Shown here one piece after another: positions 1-7,833 of a DNA stretch of 27,431 bases. The DNA comes from Thermoplasmatota archaeon. GTDB lineage: Archaea > Thermoplasmatota > Penumbrarchaeia > Penumbrarchaeales > Penumbrarchaeaceae. The position numbers and the translations under genes were made by a program. Below the pieces are notes generated by a model that saw nothing but the letters and a program-made list of their open reading frames with translations, was not told the DNA's origin and ran no database searches. Within the stretch, counting starts at the first letter, position 1, and every line of letters starts with the position of its first letter. Location of the stretch: NCBI GenBank assembly GCA_030600725.1, contig JAUVLN010000003.1, positions 1-27,431 on the forward strand, in the 5' to 3' direction.

Positions 1-557
1 CATCGAAGATCGAAGGTATAGATGTCAAACCCGAGATAATGATACCACTTGTTGGCATCAGAAAAGAGCTTCAGACCCAGAGAGATATTATCACCGAGAT
101 AATCGAAAATATCTTTAAGAAGATGGGAACTAAGATCGATATCAAGATCGGTACAATGATCGAGATACCCAGGGCAGCACTAACGGCAGATGAAATTGCG
201 AAATCTGCGGATTTCTTCTCCTTTGGCACTAACGATCTAACACAGATGACCTTCGGTTACAGCAGGGATGATTCCTCAACATTCCTGCCGAAATATATCA
301 ATGAGAATATCCTGACCGATGATCCTTTCAAGGTTCTCGACAGGGATGGAGTGGGTCAGCTAGTTAAAATGGGAACCGAAAAAGGAAGATCGGTCAACCC
401 TTCCCTAAAGGTGGGAATCTGTGGAGAGCACGGAGGTGACCCCTCCTCCATAAGATTCTGTCATGAGACGGGATTGGATTATGTAAGCTGTTCACCATAC
501 CGGGTACCTATAGCCAGACTTTCCGCGGCACACTCAAATCTGATGGATGAGATATGA
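1..557 (+). CDS. ppdK: Pyruvate, phosphate dikinase, C-terminal fragment
   Basis: This is the 3' end of a gene whose start lies before the window; the frame is open from base 3. PPDK interconverts pyruvate, ATP and phosphate with phosphoenolpyruvate, AMP and pyrophosphate, and in archaea links glycolysis and gluconeogenesis in the cytoplasm. The visible part is the PEP/pyruvate-binding TIM barrel. Diagnostic stretches are GTMIEIPRAAL, the FFSFGTNDLTQMTFGYSRDD loop, and GICGEHGGDP with the Cys used as the general acid/base in this family. The ending (CSPYRVPIARLSAAHS) is typical of complete PPDK C-termini, so only the N-terminal side is missing. PEP synthase and PTS enzyme I share this barrel, but the FGTNDLTQMTFGYSRDD form and the long insert that follows favour PPDK. 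The stop is 7 nt from the end of the convergent gene. Confidence 0.95.
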   Translation, partial: SKIEGIDVKPEIMIPLVGIRKELQTQRDIITEIIENIFKKMGTKIDIKIGTMIEIPRAALTADEIAKSADFFSFGTNDLTQMTFGYSRDDSSTFLPKYINENILTDDPFKVLDRDGVGQLVKMGTEKGRSVNPSLKVGICGEHGGDPSSIRFCHETGLDYVSCSPYRVPIARLSAAHSNLMDEI

Positions 558-564
558 TCCGGGA

Positions 565-1521
565 TCAATTATCTATCCATTCGGATATCTGATGTATATT
601 TCGGCACCTTGAGCATCTTATCTTCCTGCTTATCCTGATCGTGCAGTGTATACATCTCTCATTTGAGATCTGTGTCAACCTTCTGCAGTTTGGACACCTT
701 ACGAAGAAATCGTCCTCCCTATCACACCAGTAGAAGAACCTTCTCTCATCGCATGATGGACATTTTTTCACTTCCCTTTTTAGATCGGCACCACATACTG
801 GACATCTGACCCTCACGTCCAACTTTCTGATATTATCCTCCCGTCTCAGGTTCTTTCCCAACATCGATGATATAAACTGTTTTATCTCACTGCCAGGGGA
901 TATCGTCTCCAATATCGTTGTCCTGAATCTGTTCTCTGGAAAGTACAGGATAAACACAAGAAGTAGGATAAGGAACGATTCGTTTATCAGATAGAGCAAT
1001 TTAAATAGTTCCTGATTGCCCAATGAGCCATCCGACCATCTTATCCAACCAATGATGGAGAAAAGCGATGTCCAGAAAAACGCAATAACCGCGGTTGACC
1101 AGAGGCCAATTGGAACATATTCGCCCTCCATTGCATATCTGTTTCTTCTTTCGCGAACGAATAATATCAATGAAACCGATACAAGAAATGCACCTATAAG
1201 TATTGAATATCCCCACAGCGGAAGTATTACATTATCACTTCTTGCCGTCCAGACGTAGGTAACTATGGATCCAAAGAAAACCAGGATATATATGGATCCA
1301 AGCCACAATGTCAGATAGAAATATCTTGGGGATCTCTTGTAGAGAAGTAGAATACCCATTATCCCCATTGATAACCAACCAAAGAAAAAGATCAGACCAT
1401 CCATGATACTGAATATCAGAGAGAGAAAAAGAAGGAGAATTGCACCATATTTGAGCTGTTGGTCCCTGATGGTGATCAATTGTATGTACCATCTCTTCAC
1501 TCCAACCGAAACCCTGTTCAT
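565..1521 (-). CDS. Polytopic membrane protein with C-terminal zinc-ribbon chain
   Basis: I do not recognise a named family. The chosen start gives 318 residues. The first about 200 hold roughly six hydrophobic segments. The last 80 hold paired cysteines at about 240/243, 254/257, 276/279, 290/293 and 303/306 plus a single Cys266, which reads as two or more zinc ribbons of the double-zinc-ribbon type. The protein therefore probably sits in the membrane with a zinc-binding cytosolic tail for protein or nucleic-acid contacts (inference). The frame is open up to a TTG at 1575, but a TATA-like TATTTTTATC (minus strand, 1544-1553) lies about 27 bp before the ATG at 1521, the leaderless spacing seen elsewhere here, so I start at 1521. 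It is convergent with ppdK. Confidence 0.75.
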   Translation of the reverse strand: MNRVSVGVKRWYIQLITIRDQQLKYGAILLLFLSLIFSIMDGLIFFFGWLSMGIMGILLLYKRSPRYFYLTLWLGSIYILVFFGSIVTYVWTARSDNVILPLWGYSILIGAFLVSVSLILFVRERRNRYAMEGEYVPIGLWSTAVIAFFWTSLFSIIGWIRWSDGSLGNQELFKLLYLINESFLILLLVFILYFPENRFRTTILETISPGSEIKQFISSMLGKNLRREDNIRKLDVRVRCPVCGADLKREVKKCPSCDERRFFYWCDREDDFFVRCPNCRRLTQISNERCIHCTIRISRKIRCSRCRNIHQISEWIDN

Positions 1522-1543
1522 AAGCACAAGTAGATTGTGGGTA

Positions 1544-1553
1544 GATAAAAATA
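1544..1553 (-). promoter_or_regulatory. TATA box of the zinc-ribbon membrane protein gene
   Basis: TATTTTTATC on the minus strand, centred about 27 bp before the ATG at 1521. This implies a leaderless or nearly leaderless transcript and argues against the longer TTG start at 1575, which would place the promoter inside the coding region. Confidence 0.5.
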
Positions 1554-1595
1554 CGTTTCGGTTGAAGAAAAACAATCTCTTATGGATAATAAAGC

Positions 1596-1676
1596 ACGGG
1601 CAGGTTTAGGGGACATATATTAGGAAGAGATAGAGGTGCGTAATGAGATAATGGAAAAAATATTTTCCCTGCCCGT
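1596..1676. other. 9-bp perfect inverted repeat enclosing 63 bp; possible structured RNA
   Basis: ACGGGCAGG at 1596-1604 is the exact reverse complement of CCTGCCCGT at 1668-1676. The enclosed sequence has a second small hairpin, GGAAAA-AATA-TTTTCC, next to the right arm. The GC-rich arms stand out in an AT-rich gap without a gene (1522-1807). The arms could close an RNA of about 81 nt, or be a protein-binding dyad. No tRNA or known RNA family is recognised. The rest of the gap contains only AT-rich promoter-like sequence (for example around 1692-1707 and 1757-1768). Confidence 0.35.
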
Positions 1677-1783
1677 ATAAGATAATTGATCTGTTATATA
1701 TATAAATAAATCCCCTTCTTTATCATATTATGAAAACATGTTGTTATATCCGTATAAATCCATCCAAAGAGATCCTGCGATAG

Positions 1784-1794
1784 AATAAAATATG
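1784..1794 (+). promoter_or_regulatory. TATA-like element before the 146-residue gene
   Basis: AATAAAATATG lies 19-23 bp before the ATG at 1808, at leaderless-transcript spacing. Further AT-rich boxes (TATATATAAAT near 1694-1705, TATAAAT near 1762) lie upstream and could be alternatives. Confidence 0.4.
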
Positions 1795-1807
1795 ATCTGG
1801 CATCTGT

Positions 1808-2248
1808 ATGGGTGTGCCTGAAGAGGTAGATGATCAGTGGTGCATGTGTGAACATGACGAGACACATTCGGACGAATCCCTCTGGCAGCCCCCATCCAGA
1901 TCTGAGAGAATGCATTCACCGGTGCAGAAGAAGCCTTACTGTAAAAAATGCGGAAAGATGAAATATCTTGGCAGTGCGCCTGCAAAAAAAATTGGATTTT
2001 ACCTCAACCTTCTTGGCGAGATCCAGAAGAGATCGGATATATTGAGAAAAAGAGGGGTCAAAGGCATGAGATTAACGGATGTTCAGAAAAGAATGATAAT
2101 CAAGATACTAGAATCGGATGAATTCTTTCTGGATAAATTCGCAAATAATCTCTATTCACAGCATGATATGTTCAGGAATTGTTTATTGCAGAACAGTTCG
2201 ATACCCCCATATCTGATCGATTCAGTTTGTGAGGATTTCAAGGGATAG
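1808..2248 (+). CDS. Small Cys-containing hypothetical protein (146 aa)
   Basis: I do not recognise a named family. Near the N-terminus the protein has C12-x-C14 and His residues at 16 and 20, and later C45-x2-C48 in the context YCKKCGK. These could together form one zinc site, with an unusually long 30-residue, polar, proline-containing link. The second half is mostly helical and charged (LTDVQKRMIIKILESDEFF) with no membrane segment, so a cytosolic protein is likely. The ATG at 1808 follows a TATA-like element at leaderless spacing. An internal ATG (residue 35) would remove the first Cys pair, so the longer form is preferred. It is followed by the surface-protein gene, which has its own promoter. 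Confidence 0.65.
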   Translation: MGVPEEVDDQWCMCEHDETHSDESLWQPPSRSERMHSPVQKKPYCKKCGKMKYLGSAPAKKIGFYLNLLGEIQKRSDILRKRGVKGMRLTDVQKRMIIKILESDEFFLDKFANNLYSQHDMFRNCLLQNSSIPPYLIDSVCEDFKG

Positions 2249-2286
2249 ACGACTGATATTAATGCTCAAAAACGTAATATGACTAA

Positions 2287-2298
2287 AAATTTTATATT
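2287..2298 (+). promoter_or_regulatory. TATA box of the beta-helix/Ig surface protein gene
   Basis: AAATTTTATATT, centred about 27 bp before the ATG at 2321. It lies downstream of the first in-frame ATG (2279), so translation more probably starts at 2321, where a signal peptide begins directly. Confidence 0.5.
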
Positions 2299-2320
2299 TC
2301 TTGAGGTTGGTAAGGGTTCC

Positions 2321-5300
2321 ATGGAAAGGAAACGATTATCAGTGTTATCCTTGAGGGCTTTAATTTCCCTGCTTATTCTCGCATTACTTGTTCTACCGAT
2401 ATCAATTCTATTATCGACTGGGTCAGAGGGTTTAACCAATGTGACGGTGAACATCACTATCGATGGTAATACCCAACTTGTCTCTTCACCCTATAGGTCT
2501 CCCGGGGGACATGGGATCGCGGGCGATCCCTATGTTTTTGAGGATCTGGCGATGAACACACACCAGATCAACATAATAAATACCGATGTCTATTTTGTAT
2601 TCAGAAATATCACATTTTCATCATCAACGTCACTTTCGATCTACCTTGAAAACGTGAAAAATGCTTGTTTTTCGAATATCTCATCCAACGGTAGACGTAA
2701 TTTCCTCAAAGTGGTAGGCTGCACGGACATAACCCTTGAAAGATCGAATGTGATAAACGCCCCATATTCTTCTTACTACCTTATCAAGGTCCAGAATACA
2801 ATGAATTTATCTTTGATGAGGTCCAATTTTTCCAAAAGCAGCGGTTTGGGTGGATGCATTATCCATATGGATCAGTACGGTGGTAAACACCTGATGGAGA
2901 ATAACACGTTCAAGAACATGTATGTGTATGATAGAAGATTTGACGATAACGAGAGGATATCCAACAATACTTTCATAAACTCGTCCCTGATACTTGGTTA
3001 CGATACCTATAATGTCGAGGGATATGTCTCCTATAATGAATTTTACAATTCAACCCTGGACATTCGTAAAGCACAGATGAGATGCGTAATAGAAAACAAC
3101 AGGTTCTTCAATGAAATAAAGAACTGTATAGAATTGGATTACACATACGAGTGTACGATCTCCAACAACTATCTAACAGGTAATATCGGAATAGATTTCC
3201 AGAATAATATCTACAGTGCCGGGGATAAATATGCTTTTATTAATCGTAATAATTTCGAGGGATGTCATTATGGAATAAGCACCTTGAATACAAATCAACA
3301 CAGACCATTCTCATGGGATATCTACGATAACTATTTCGGTAATTGTTCCGGTTATGCCCTCAACCTTGGATATGCTTTAAAAAACCGTATCTGGCATAAT
3401 AGCTTCTACCACAATGCAGGTACCGACAATACCTCTTCTGGTGATCAGGCATACCATACGTTGAATTATGGTAATACCTGGACAAATACCTATACTGTGG
3501 ATGGCGTTGGAAATTTCTGGGCAAATTACAGAAGCCCGGACATTGATAACAATGGTATTGTGGATGATCAGCTTTCCATCGGCGTTGCAGGTGGTACCTC
3601 TCCAATAGATTATGTTCCATTCACAAACCCATATTTCGACACAACACCACCTTTAATATCAATATTGAATCCTTTGGGTCTCTACGAGGATAACTCCTAT
3701 TTCATCCTTGAATGGAGCGCCAACGATCCTACATCAGGGATCGACCTTGTAAAGATGAAAATAGATGGTGGTGAACCTGTTGAGATCGTCGATTCAAGTA
3801 AAACGAGCGTTTATCTTGAAAGGGGAGATCATGAAATAGAATTAACCGTATTCAATGGTGGAGGTTTGAAGACCAGTGTGGAAAAATCTCTCCATGTTAA
3901 CTCAACCGTTGATATCATAACCATCAATCAGCCCGCAAATGGATCTTTCCTTAGAGGATCAAATAGATATATCCAATGGTCCATCATAGCTGAATATCTG
4001 ATCGAGAACCTTACGATATTGGTAAATGGAGTGGAATCATTCTTTGAAACTGACGTACGTGATGTCACTCTTGAACTCAATGATGGCGAATATATTGTCA
4101 TTATCAGGGCGAAGGATATCCACGGTCTTGAATTCGAAAGAATGGTCTATTTCGTTGTGGACAACAAGGCTCCAACTATCACGATAAATGCCCCGACACC
4201 CTATTCGTATCTATCCAACAATGACGTCCATTTCAACTGGGATACTTATGATAGGTATGGAATAGCGGAACAATTTATAAGATACGATGAGGGAGATTGG
4301 ATGGAGAACACCGGTGCATCCAACGCAATATGGATATTTGGCACTGGACCACACACATGTGATATCAAAGCATTGGACATGGCTGGAAATGAGAGGATCT
4401 TTAACATTCCACTATTCCTTGGACCCGATCTCAGATTTGAACTGATAGAACCCTCACCTGATACCTACACGAGGGATTTCGATCTAAACCTGAAGTGGAA
4501 ATACAACGGACCCCTGAACTGGACCAGCTCTCTTTTGCAGATAGGGGAGAACGGTGATTTCATTGACATTGGTGGGGCACCTGAGTACCCATTCAAACTC
4601 AATGAGGATGGTGAATACCTAATAACGATCAGACTTCAGGATGGATTCGATAACTACGCCGAGGCATCCACCACGGTCGTTAAGGATACAACAAGCCCAA
4701 AGGTATTCTTCCGGTATCCTTCCAATAATTCAGTGTTCAATAATGGAGAGATAATAATTACCTGGAGAGGAGAGGAGGAGTTCGGGATAAGGGAGTTCCT
4801 GATCAAGATAGATGGAGGCGAATGGGAACAATATGGAAATACAACGGAATATGAAGGTTTGTTTGAAGAGGGCACACATACGATCGAGGTCAAAGCCATC
4901 GATAATGCCGGAAATACAGGATACGAACTGTTGAACTTTTCTATTGACAGCCAGAAGCCCACTGTAGCGATAACATCACCTATAGATGGTGTGTTTACCA
5001 ATGGTTTCAAAGTCGAAATCAACTGGGAGATCGTGGAATCCAATGCGATAAGATCTATCACCCTCACAGTGAATGAGAATACCTTCGTGGATCTGATGAA
5101 TTTTACCACTTACGAATATCCCACACCAAAAGAGGGCGAATACCTGTTCATGATAACGGTAGTGGACCTTGCTGGCAACTCGAATAGCCATAGTGTAATG
5201 ATATACAACGATAGAACCAAACCAGATATCGAATGGACAGACCTACCTCCATCTTTTACAAACAGGACCTCGCTCGATTTCTCCTGGAGGATCACGGAAC

Positions 5301-6424
5301 AATATCTTAGATCGGTTATCTTTGGCTATGGAGACCTCAAGGAAGATCTATCGCTCCATCAAACATCCATTTCGGTCGAGGTGGAAGAGGGTAGTTATGA
5401 GTTCTATCTCAAAGCAGAGGATATGATGGGTAATGTTTTCTCGATATCCCATCATCTACTTGTTGATATAACACCTCCAACGATAATTATAGATTGGCAG
5501 AAAACATTGATAGATAACGGAAAAGCCTTATTATACTGGTCAACGGAAGATAATGGATCCTCTGAACTGTTTATCGAGATAGACGATGGTAGCGGTTTCA
5601 TGGAAGCACTTTTGGAGAATAGATACACCTCGGATAAGTTGGCCGAGGGCAACCATTATATCTCCATAAGAGCCACAGATGAATCTGGAAACACCGAGAC
5701 CATCACATGGAAATTCTTCGTTAATTCCCAGGGTGGCATTGGTGAGGATACTGAAGAGGAAGGGTCATCGGTCCACTTGATAATAGGTATAGTTGTCATT
5801 ATTATAATTCTGATCGTGGTGATCCTGATATTCGTAAACAGAAGTAAACGGAAAAAAGAGGAAAGAAAGGAGATAGTCAAAGCCCCATCCAGGCCTGGAA
5901 AGATCCAGATCTCCTCTCCTATCTCTCATAGGCCGATGCAAAGAACAACTTCTGCAATCAAATCAGAATATGATGTTCCATCACACACATCAACTCCTGC
6001 TCCCGTAGCAGTTCAAACCAGAACCAAGGTTTCCGGGGAGGATTCGGGATATATAAGGCCAAGATCCAAATCCTCAAAGAAGAGGGCTATCAGGGATAAG
6101 GATAGATTCAAGACGTCCGAAACAATGGATAAAAAAAGGTCGAAGCCCAGAGTCGAAAAAGAACAGGAGAAAACTGAAAAAGAGGCGGAAAAGAAAGAAG
6201 CCCCAACCTCGGATGTACCTCTTGTTGACCTTCCTGAAGATGTTGAGATCAGATCATGGGACGATGAGGAGGAGATACCTTCATGGGATGATTCCGATGA
6301 GATTGATCAAGATGATGTATGGAAAGGGAAACAAGATGATTTCCCTCAGGAAATAGATGATGATAGCATAATATTCGATGACGATGAGATGGAGGAGTTT
6401 GAGGAGTTTGATGATTTCGAATAG
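2321..6424 (+). CDS. Giant surface protein: beta-helix, eight Ig-like repeats, one membrane anchor
   Basis: The predicted protein has 1367 residues. Residues 1-32 form a basic-hydrophobic signal sequence (MERKRLSVLS start). Residues about 50-435 are a right-handed parallel beta-helix rich in Asn ladders, ending in the NosD-like motif GNFWANYRSPDIDNNGIVDD. Eight Ig-like repeats of about 87 residues follow, opening near residues 441, 529, 613, 700, 788, 875, 963 and 1048, many with the signature D-x-PP-x-I-x-I and ending with a D-x-x-GN element. A transmembrane helix lies at about 1151-1175, then a 190-residue tail that is basic at first (RSKRKKEERK) and ends strongly acidic (repeated SWDD motifs and D/E runs). 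The ectodomain probably displays on the cell surface for adhesion or polysaccharide binding (inference); no catalytic site is evident. The start at 2321 is preferred over 2279 because of the TATA position. Confidence 0.85.
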   Translation: MERKRLSVLSLRALISLLILALLVLPISILLSTGSEGLTNVTVNITIDGNTQLVSSPYRSPGGHGIAGDPYVFEDLAMNTHQINIINTDVYFVFRNITFSSSTSLSIYLENVKNACFSNISSNGRRNFLKVVGCTDITLERSNVINAPYSSYYLIKVQNTMNLSLMRSNFSKSSGLGGCIIHMDQYGGKHLMENNTFKNMYVYDRRFDDNERISNNTFINSSLILGYDTYNVEGYVSYNEFYNSTLDIRKAQMRCVIENNRFFNEIKNCIELDYTYECTISNNYLTGNIGIDFQNNIYSAGDKYAFINRNNFEGCHYGISTLNTNQHRPFSWDIYDNYFGNCSGYALNLGYALKNRIWHNSFYHNAGTDNTSSGDQAYHTLNYGNTWTNTYTVDGVGNFWANYRSPDIDNNGIVDDQLSIGVAGGTSPIDYVPFTNPYFDTTPPLISILNPLGLYEDNSYFILEWSANDPTSGIDLVKMKIDGGEPVEIVDSSKTSVYLERGDHEIELTVFNGGGLKTSVEKSLHVNSTVDIITINQPANGSFLRGSNRYIQWSIIAEYLIENLTILVNGVESFFETDVRDVTLELNDGEYIVIIRAKDIHGLEFERMVYFVVDNKAPTITINAPTPYSYLSNNDVHFNWDTYDRYGIAEQFIRYDEGDWMENTGASNAIWIFGTGPHTCDIKALDMAGNERIFNIPLFLGPDLRFELIEPSPDTYTRDFDLNLKWKYNGPLNWTSSLLQIGENGDFIDIGGAPEYPFKLNEDGEYLITIRLQDGFDNYAEASTTVVKDTTSPKVFFRYPSNNSVFNNGEIIITWRGEEEFGIREFLIKIDGGEWEQYGNTTEYEGLFEEGTHTIEVKAIDNAGNTGYELLNFSIDSQKPTVAITSPIDGVFTNGFKVEINWEIVESNAIRSITLTVNENTFVDLMNFTTYEYPTPKEGEYLFMITVVDLAGNSNSHSVMIYNDRTKPDIEWTDLPPSFTNRTSLDFSWRITEQYLRSVIFGYGDLKEDLSLHQTSISVEVEEGSYEFYLKAEDMMGNVFSISHHLLVDITPPTIIIDWQKTLIDNGKALLYWSTEDNGSSELFIEIDDGSGFMEALLENRYTSDKLAEGNHYISIRATDESGNTETITWKFFVNSQGGIGEDTEEEGSSVHLIIGIVVIIIILIVVILIFVNRSKRKKEERKEIVKAPSRPGKIQISSPISHRPMQRTTSAIKSEYDVPSHTSTPAPVAVQTRTKVSGEDSGYIRPRSKSSKKRAIRDKDRFKTSETMDKKRSKPRVEKEQEKTEKEAEKKEAPTSDVPLVDLPEDVEIRSWDDEEEIPSWDDSDEIDQDDVWKGKQDDFPQEIDDDSIIFDDDEMEEFEEFDDFE

Positions 6425-6479
6425 ATATCAGGTCCAAAAACCCATTATTCCACATAATTCAATGAAATAGAGGCGTCAG

Positions 6480-6490
6480 TTTTTTAATCA
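6480..6490 (+). promoter_or_regulatory. TATA-like box before the TPR gene
   Basis: TTTTTTTAATCA-type element centred about 24 bp before the ATG at 6509, again consistent with a leaderless start. It supports the MGVDQMVADD start over the internal Met at residue 6. Confidence 0.4.
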
Positions 6491-6508
6491 AAGACGCGGT
6501 AATGGTAT

Positions 6509-7036
6509 ATGGGAGTAGATCAAATGGTCGCAGATGATATCCAGAAGGCGCTTGATAAAGCTAATATGCAGTTGGCAGGTGGGGACTTCAAGAAGTCCTT
6601 CAATTCATTCAAAAAGATAGTAAGATCCAATGGGAATGTTGCGGAGGCTTATTTCGGAATGGCAGAGTCATCTATTGCCATACCAAAACTTACGATCCAG
6701 GAGATCGCCTCATATTATCAGAAGGCCTGTGATCTAAGTGACGGCAATCCCCTATATCATGCATCATATGGTAACTTCTGCTTTGAGAACGGTATACTGA
6801 AGAAAGGAGAGGAGTGTTTCATAAAGGCATCGGAGATCGATGAGGAGAATTCATCCATGTACCTCTCCGAACTGGCAACCAGCTATTACCACTCTGCTAA
6901 CAGATTCCATAACATGTACCCGAATATCTCGAAAGAGGAGATCGATAGTAGGGCACTCAAATACATTCTCATGGCATTCAACCTTACCATTGAAATAGCC
7001 AAATCCCGGATAGATAACATAGAGCATAAAGACTGA
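6509..7036 (+). CDS. TPR-repeat protein (175 aa)
   Basis: An all-helical protein with two to three tetratricopeptide-like repeats: a first helix pair around residues 11-45 (ANMQLAGGDFKKSFNSFKKI), a second around 46-82 with AEAYFGMAE, and a third around 83-118 (PLYHASYGNFCFENGILKKG, then ECFIKASEID). TPRs are protein-binding scaffolds, and no enzyme domain is present. There is no signal peptide, so it is cytosolic. It sits between the giant surface protein and the M50 protease on the same strand, with a promoter of its own. The partner cannot be named from the sequence; the acidic tail of the upstream surface protein or the downstream protease are possibilities by context only. Confidence 0.75.
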   Translation: MGVDQMVADDIQKALDKANMQLAGGDFKKSFNSFKKIVRSNGNVAEAYFGMAESSIAIPKLTIQEIASYYQKACDLSDGNPLYHASYGNFCFENGILKKGEECFIKASEIDEENSSMYLSELATSYYHSANRFHNMYPNISKEEIDSRALKYILMAFNLTIEIAKSRIDNIEHKD

Positions 7037-7061
7037 AAGGGGTAACTTTCATCAATGATCT

Positions 7062-7094
7062 CCTCGATACGAGGTGAGAAACATACGGGGGTAT
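7062..7094 (+). other. Two adjacent short hairpins over a Shine-Dalgarno-like GAGGTGA
   Basis: CCTCG-ATA-CGAGG (7062-7074) and ATAC-GGGG-GTAT (7083-7094) are consecutive small stem-loops between the TPR stop codon and the open frame of the M50 protease. GAGGTGA (7071-7077) looks like a ribosome-binding site and lies partly inside the first stem. No ATG, GTG or TTG in the protease frame follows at normal distance. Confidence 0.3.
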
Positions 7095-7314
7095 CGTAAT
7101 AAAAGATAATGATAATCGGATATATTTCACATCTGATGGAAATACGGTCTATGATGGAAGGTCCAGGAGAGGTAATAGAGTTGGGATAAGATTCACCTCA
7201 GATGAGATCAAGTCGCTTTCCATAGCGATTGGAATACTTACCCTCGTCTTCGCCTTTGCCTTCTCCGGAAACGGACTTATAGAGGGTAATTTCGATATTG
7301 TAAGGCTTCGTAAC
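7078..7314 (+). other. In-frame upstream extension of the M50 protease without ATG/GTG/TTG
   Basis: The protease frame is open from the TGA at 7075-7077 through 79 codons to the first ATG at 7315. It reads as plausible protein: a polar start (DNDNRIYFTSDGNTVYDGRS), then RFTSDEIKSLSIAIGILTL and a hydrophobic stretch. In euryarchaeal M50 proteases, a comparable RFS-x-E-x-x-D-L-x-x-A-W-type segment and hydrophobic helix precede the HExxH helix, so this part is probably translated. There is no standard start codon in it. The possibilities are an ATA/ATC start near 7093-7101, a frameshift (another frame has ATG at 7055 and at 7109), or a sequencing error. Confidence 0.5.
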
Positions 7315-7818
7315 ATGCTTCCATTCTCATTGATCGCAGTCCTCTCGGCCTTTGCCTTACATGAACTCGCACACAAGATCGCGGGAAATTTCTTCGGTTT
7401 TCCCGCAGGTTTCACCTACTCAAAAAAAGGCCTGTATTTCGCCCTATTCATGGGTGTCGTACTGGGGTTCGCTTTTGCCGCCCCTGGCGCTGTGATCATA
7501 TATGGAAGACCATCAAAAAAGGAGAACGGCATCAAATCACTTGCCGGCCCGTTGATGAACCTTTTGATGGGGATCCTATTCTTTTGTGTGGGAATTCTCT
7601 TTTTACTACTCTCCTTTGAATTTATCGGACGCGGGATAATATTCATTTCACTGATCAATTTCTTCATAGGATGCTTCAATATGCTTCCGATCATGCCTTT
7701 TGATGGGGCAAAGATATGGAAATGGAGCAAATTCATATATATACTCGCTTTGATATTTCTCCTACCGCCCGTGTTGATATATTTCTTCCTACCTTTATTC
7801 CTATCATTAATATCTTAA
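7315..7818 (+). CDS. M50 family intramembrane metalloprotease (site-2 protease-like)
   Basis: The protein is membrane-embedded with the zinc motif HELAH at residues 16-20 (counted from 7315) inside the first hydrophobic helix. The third ligand is Asp130 in the motif MLPIMPFDGAKIWKWS, the NPxxxxDGG-like signature of site-2 proteases. Such enzymes cut transmembrane segments to release regulators or clear signal peptides. From the ATG at 7315 the protein has 167 residues and four hydrophobic stretches, so the catalytic core is complete. The true N-terminus probably lies further upstream (separate entry), so 7315 is the first conventional start and not a confident one. The stop is 16 nt before the cysteine desulfurase, suggesting co-transcription. 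Confidence 0.85.
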   Translation: MLPFSLIAVLSAFALHELAHKIAGNFFGFPAGFTYSKKGLYFALFMGVVLGFAFAAPGAVIIYGRPSKKENGIKSLAGPLMNLLMGILFFCVGILFLLLSFEFIGRGIIFISLINFFIGCFNMLPIMPFDGAKIWKWSKFIYILALIFLLPPVLIYFFLPLFLSLIS

Positions 7819-7833
7819 TCGGGGGATCCACGT

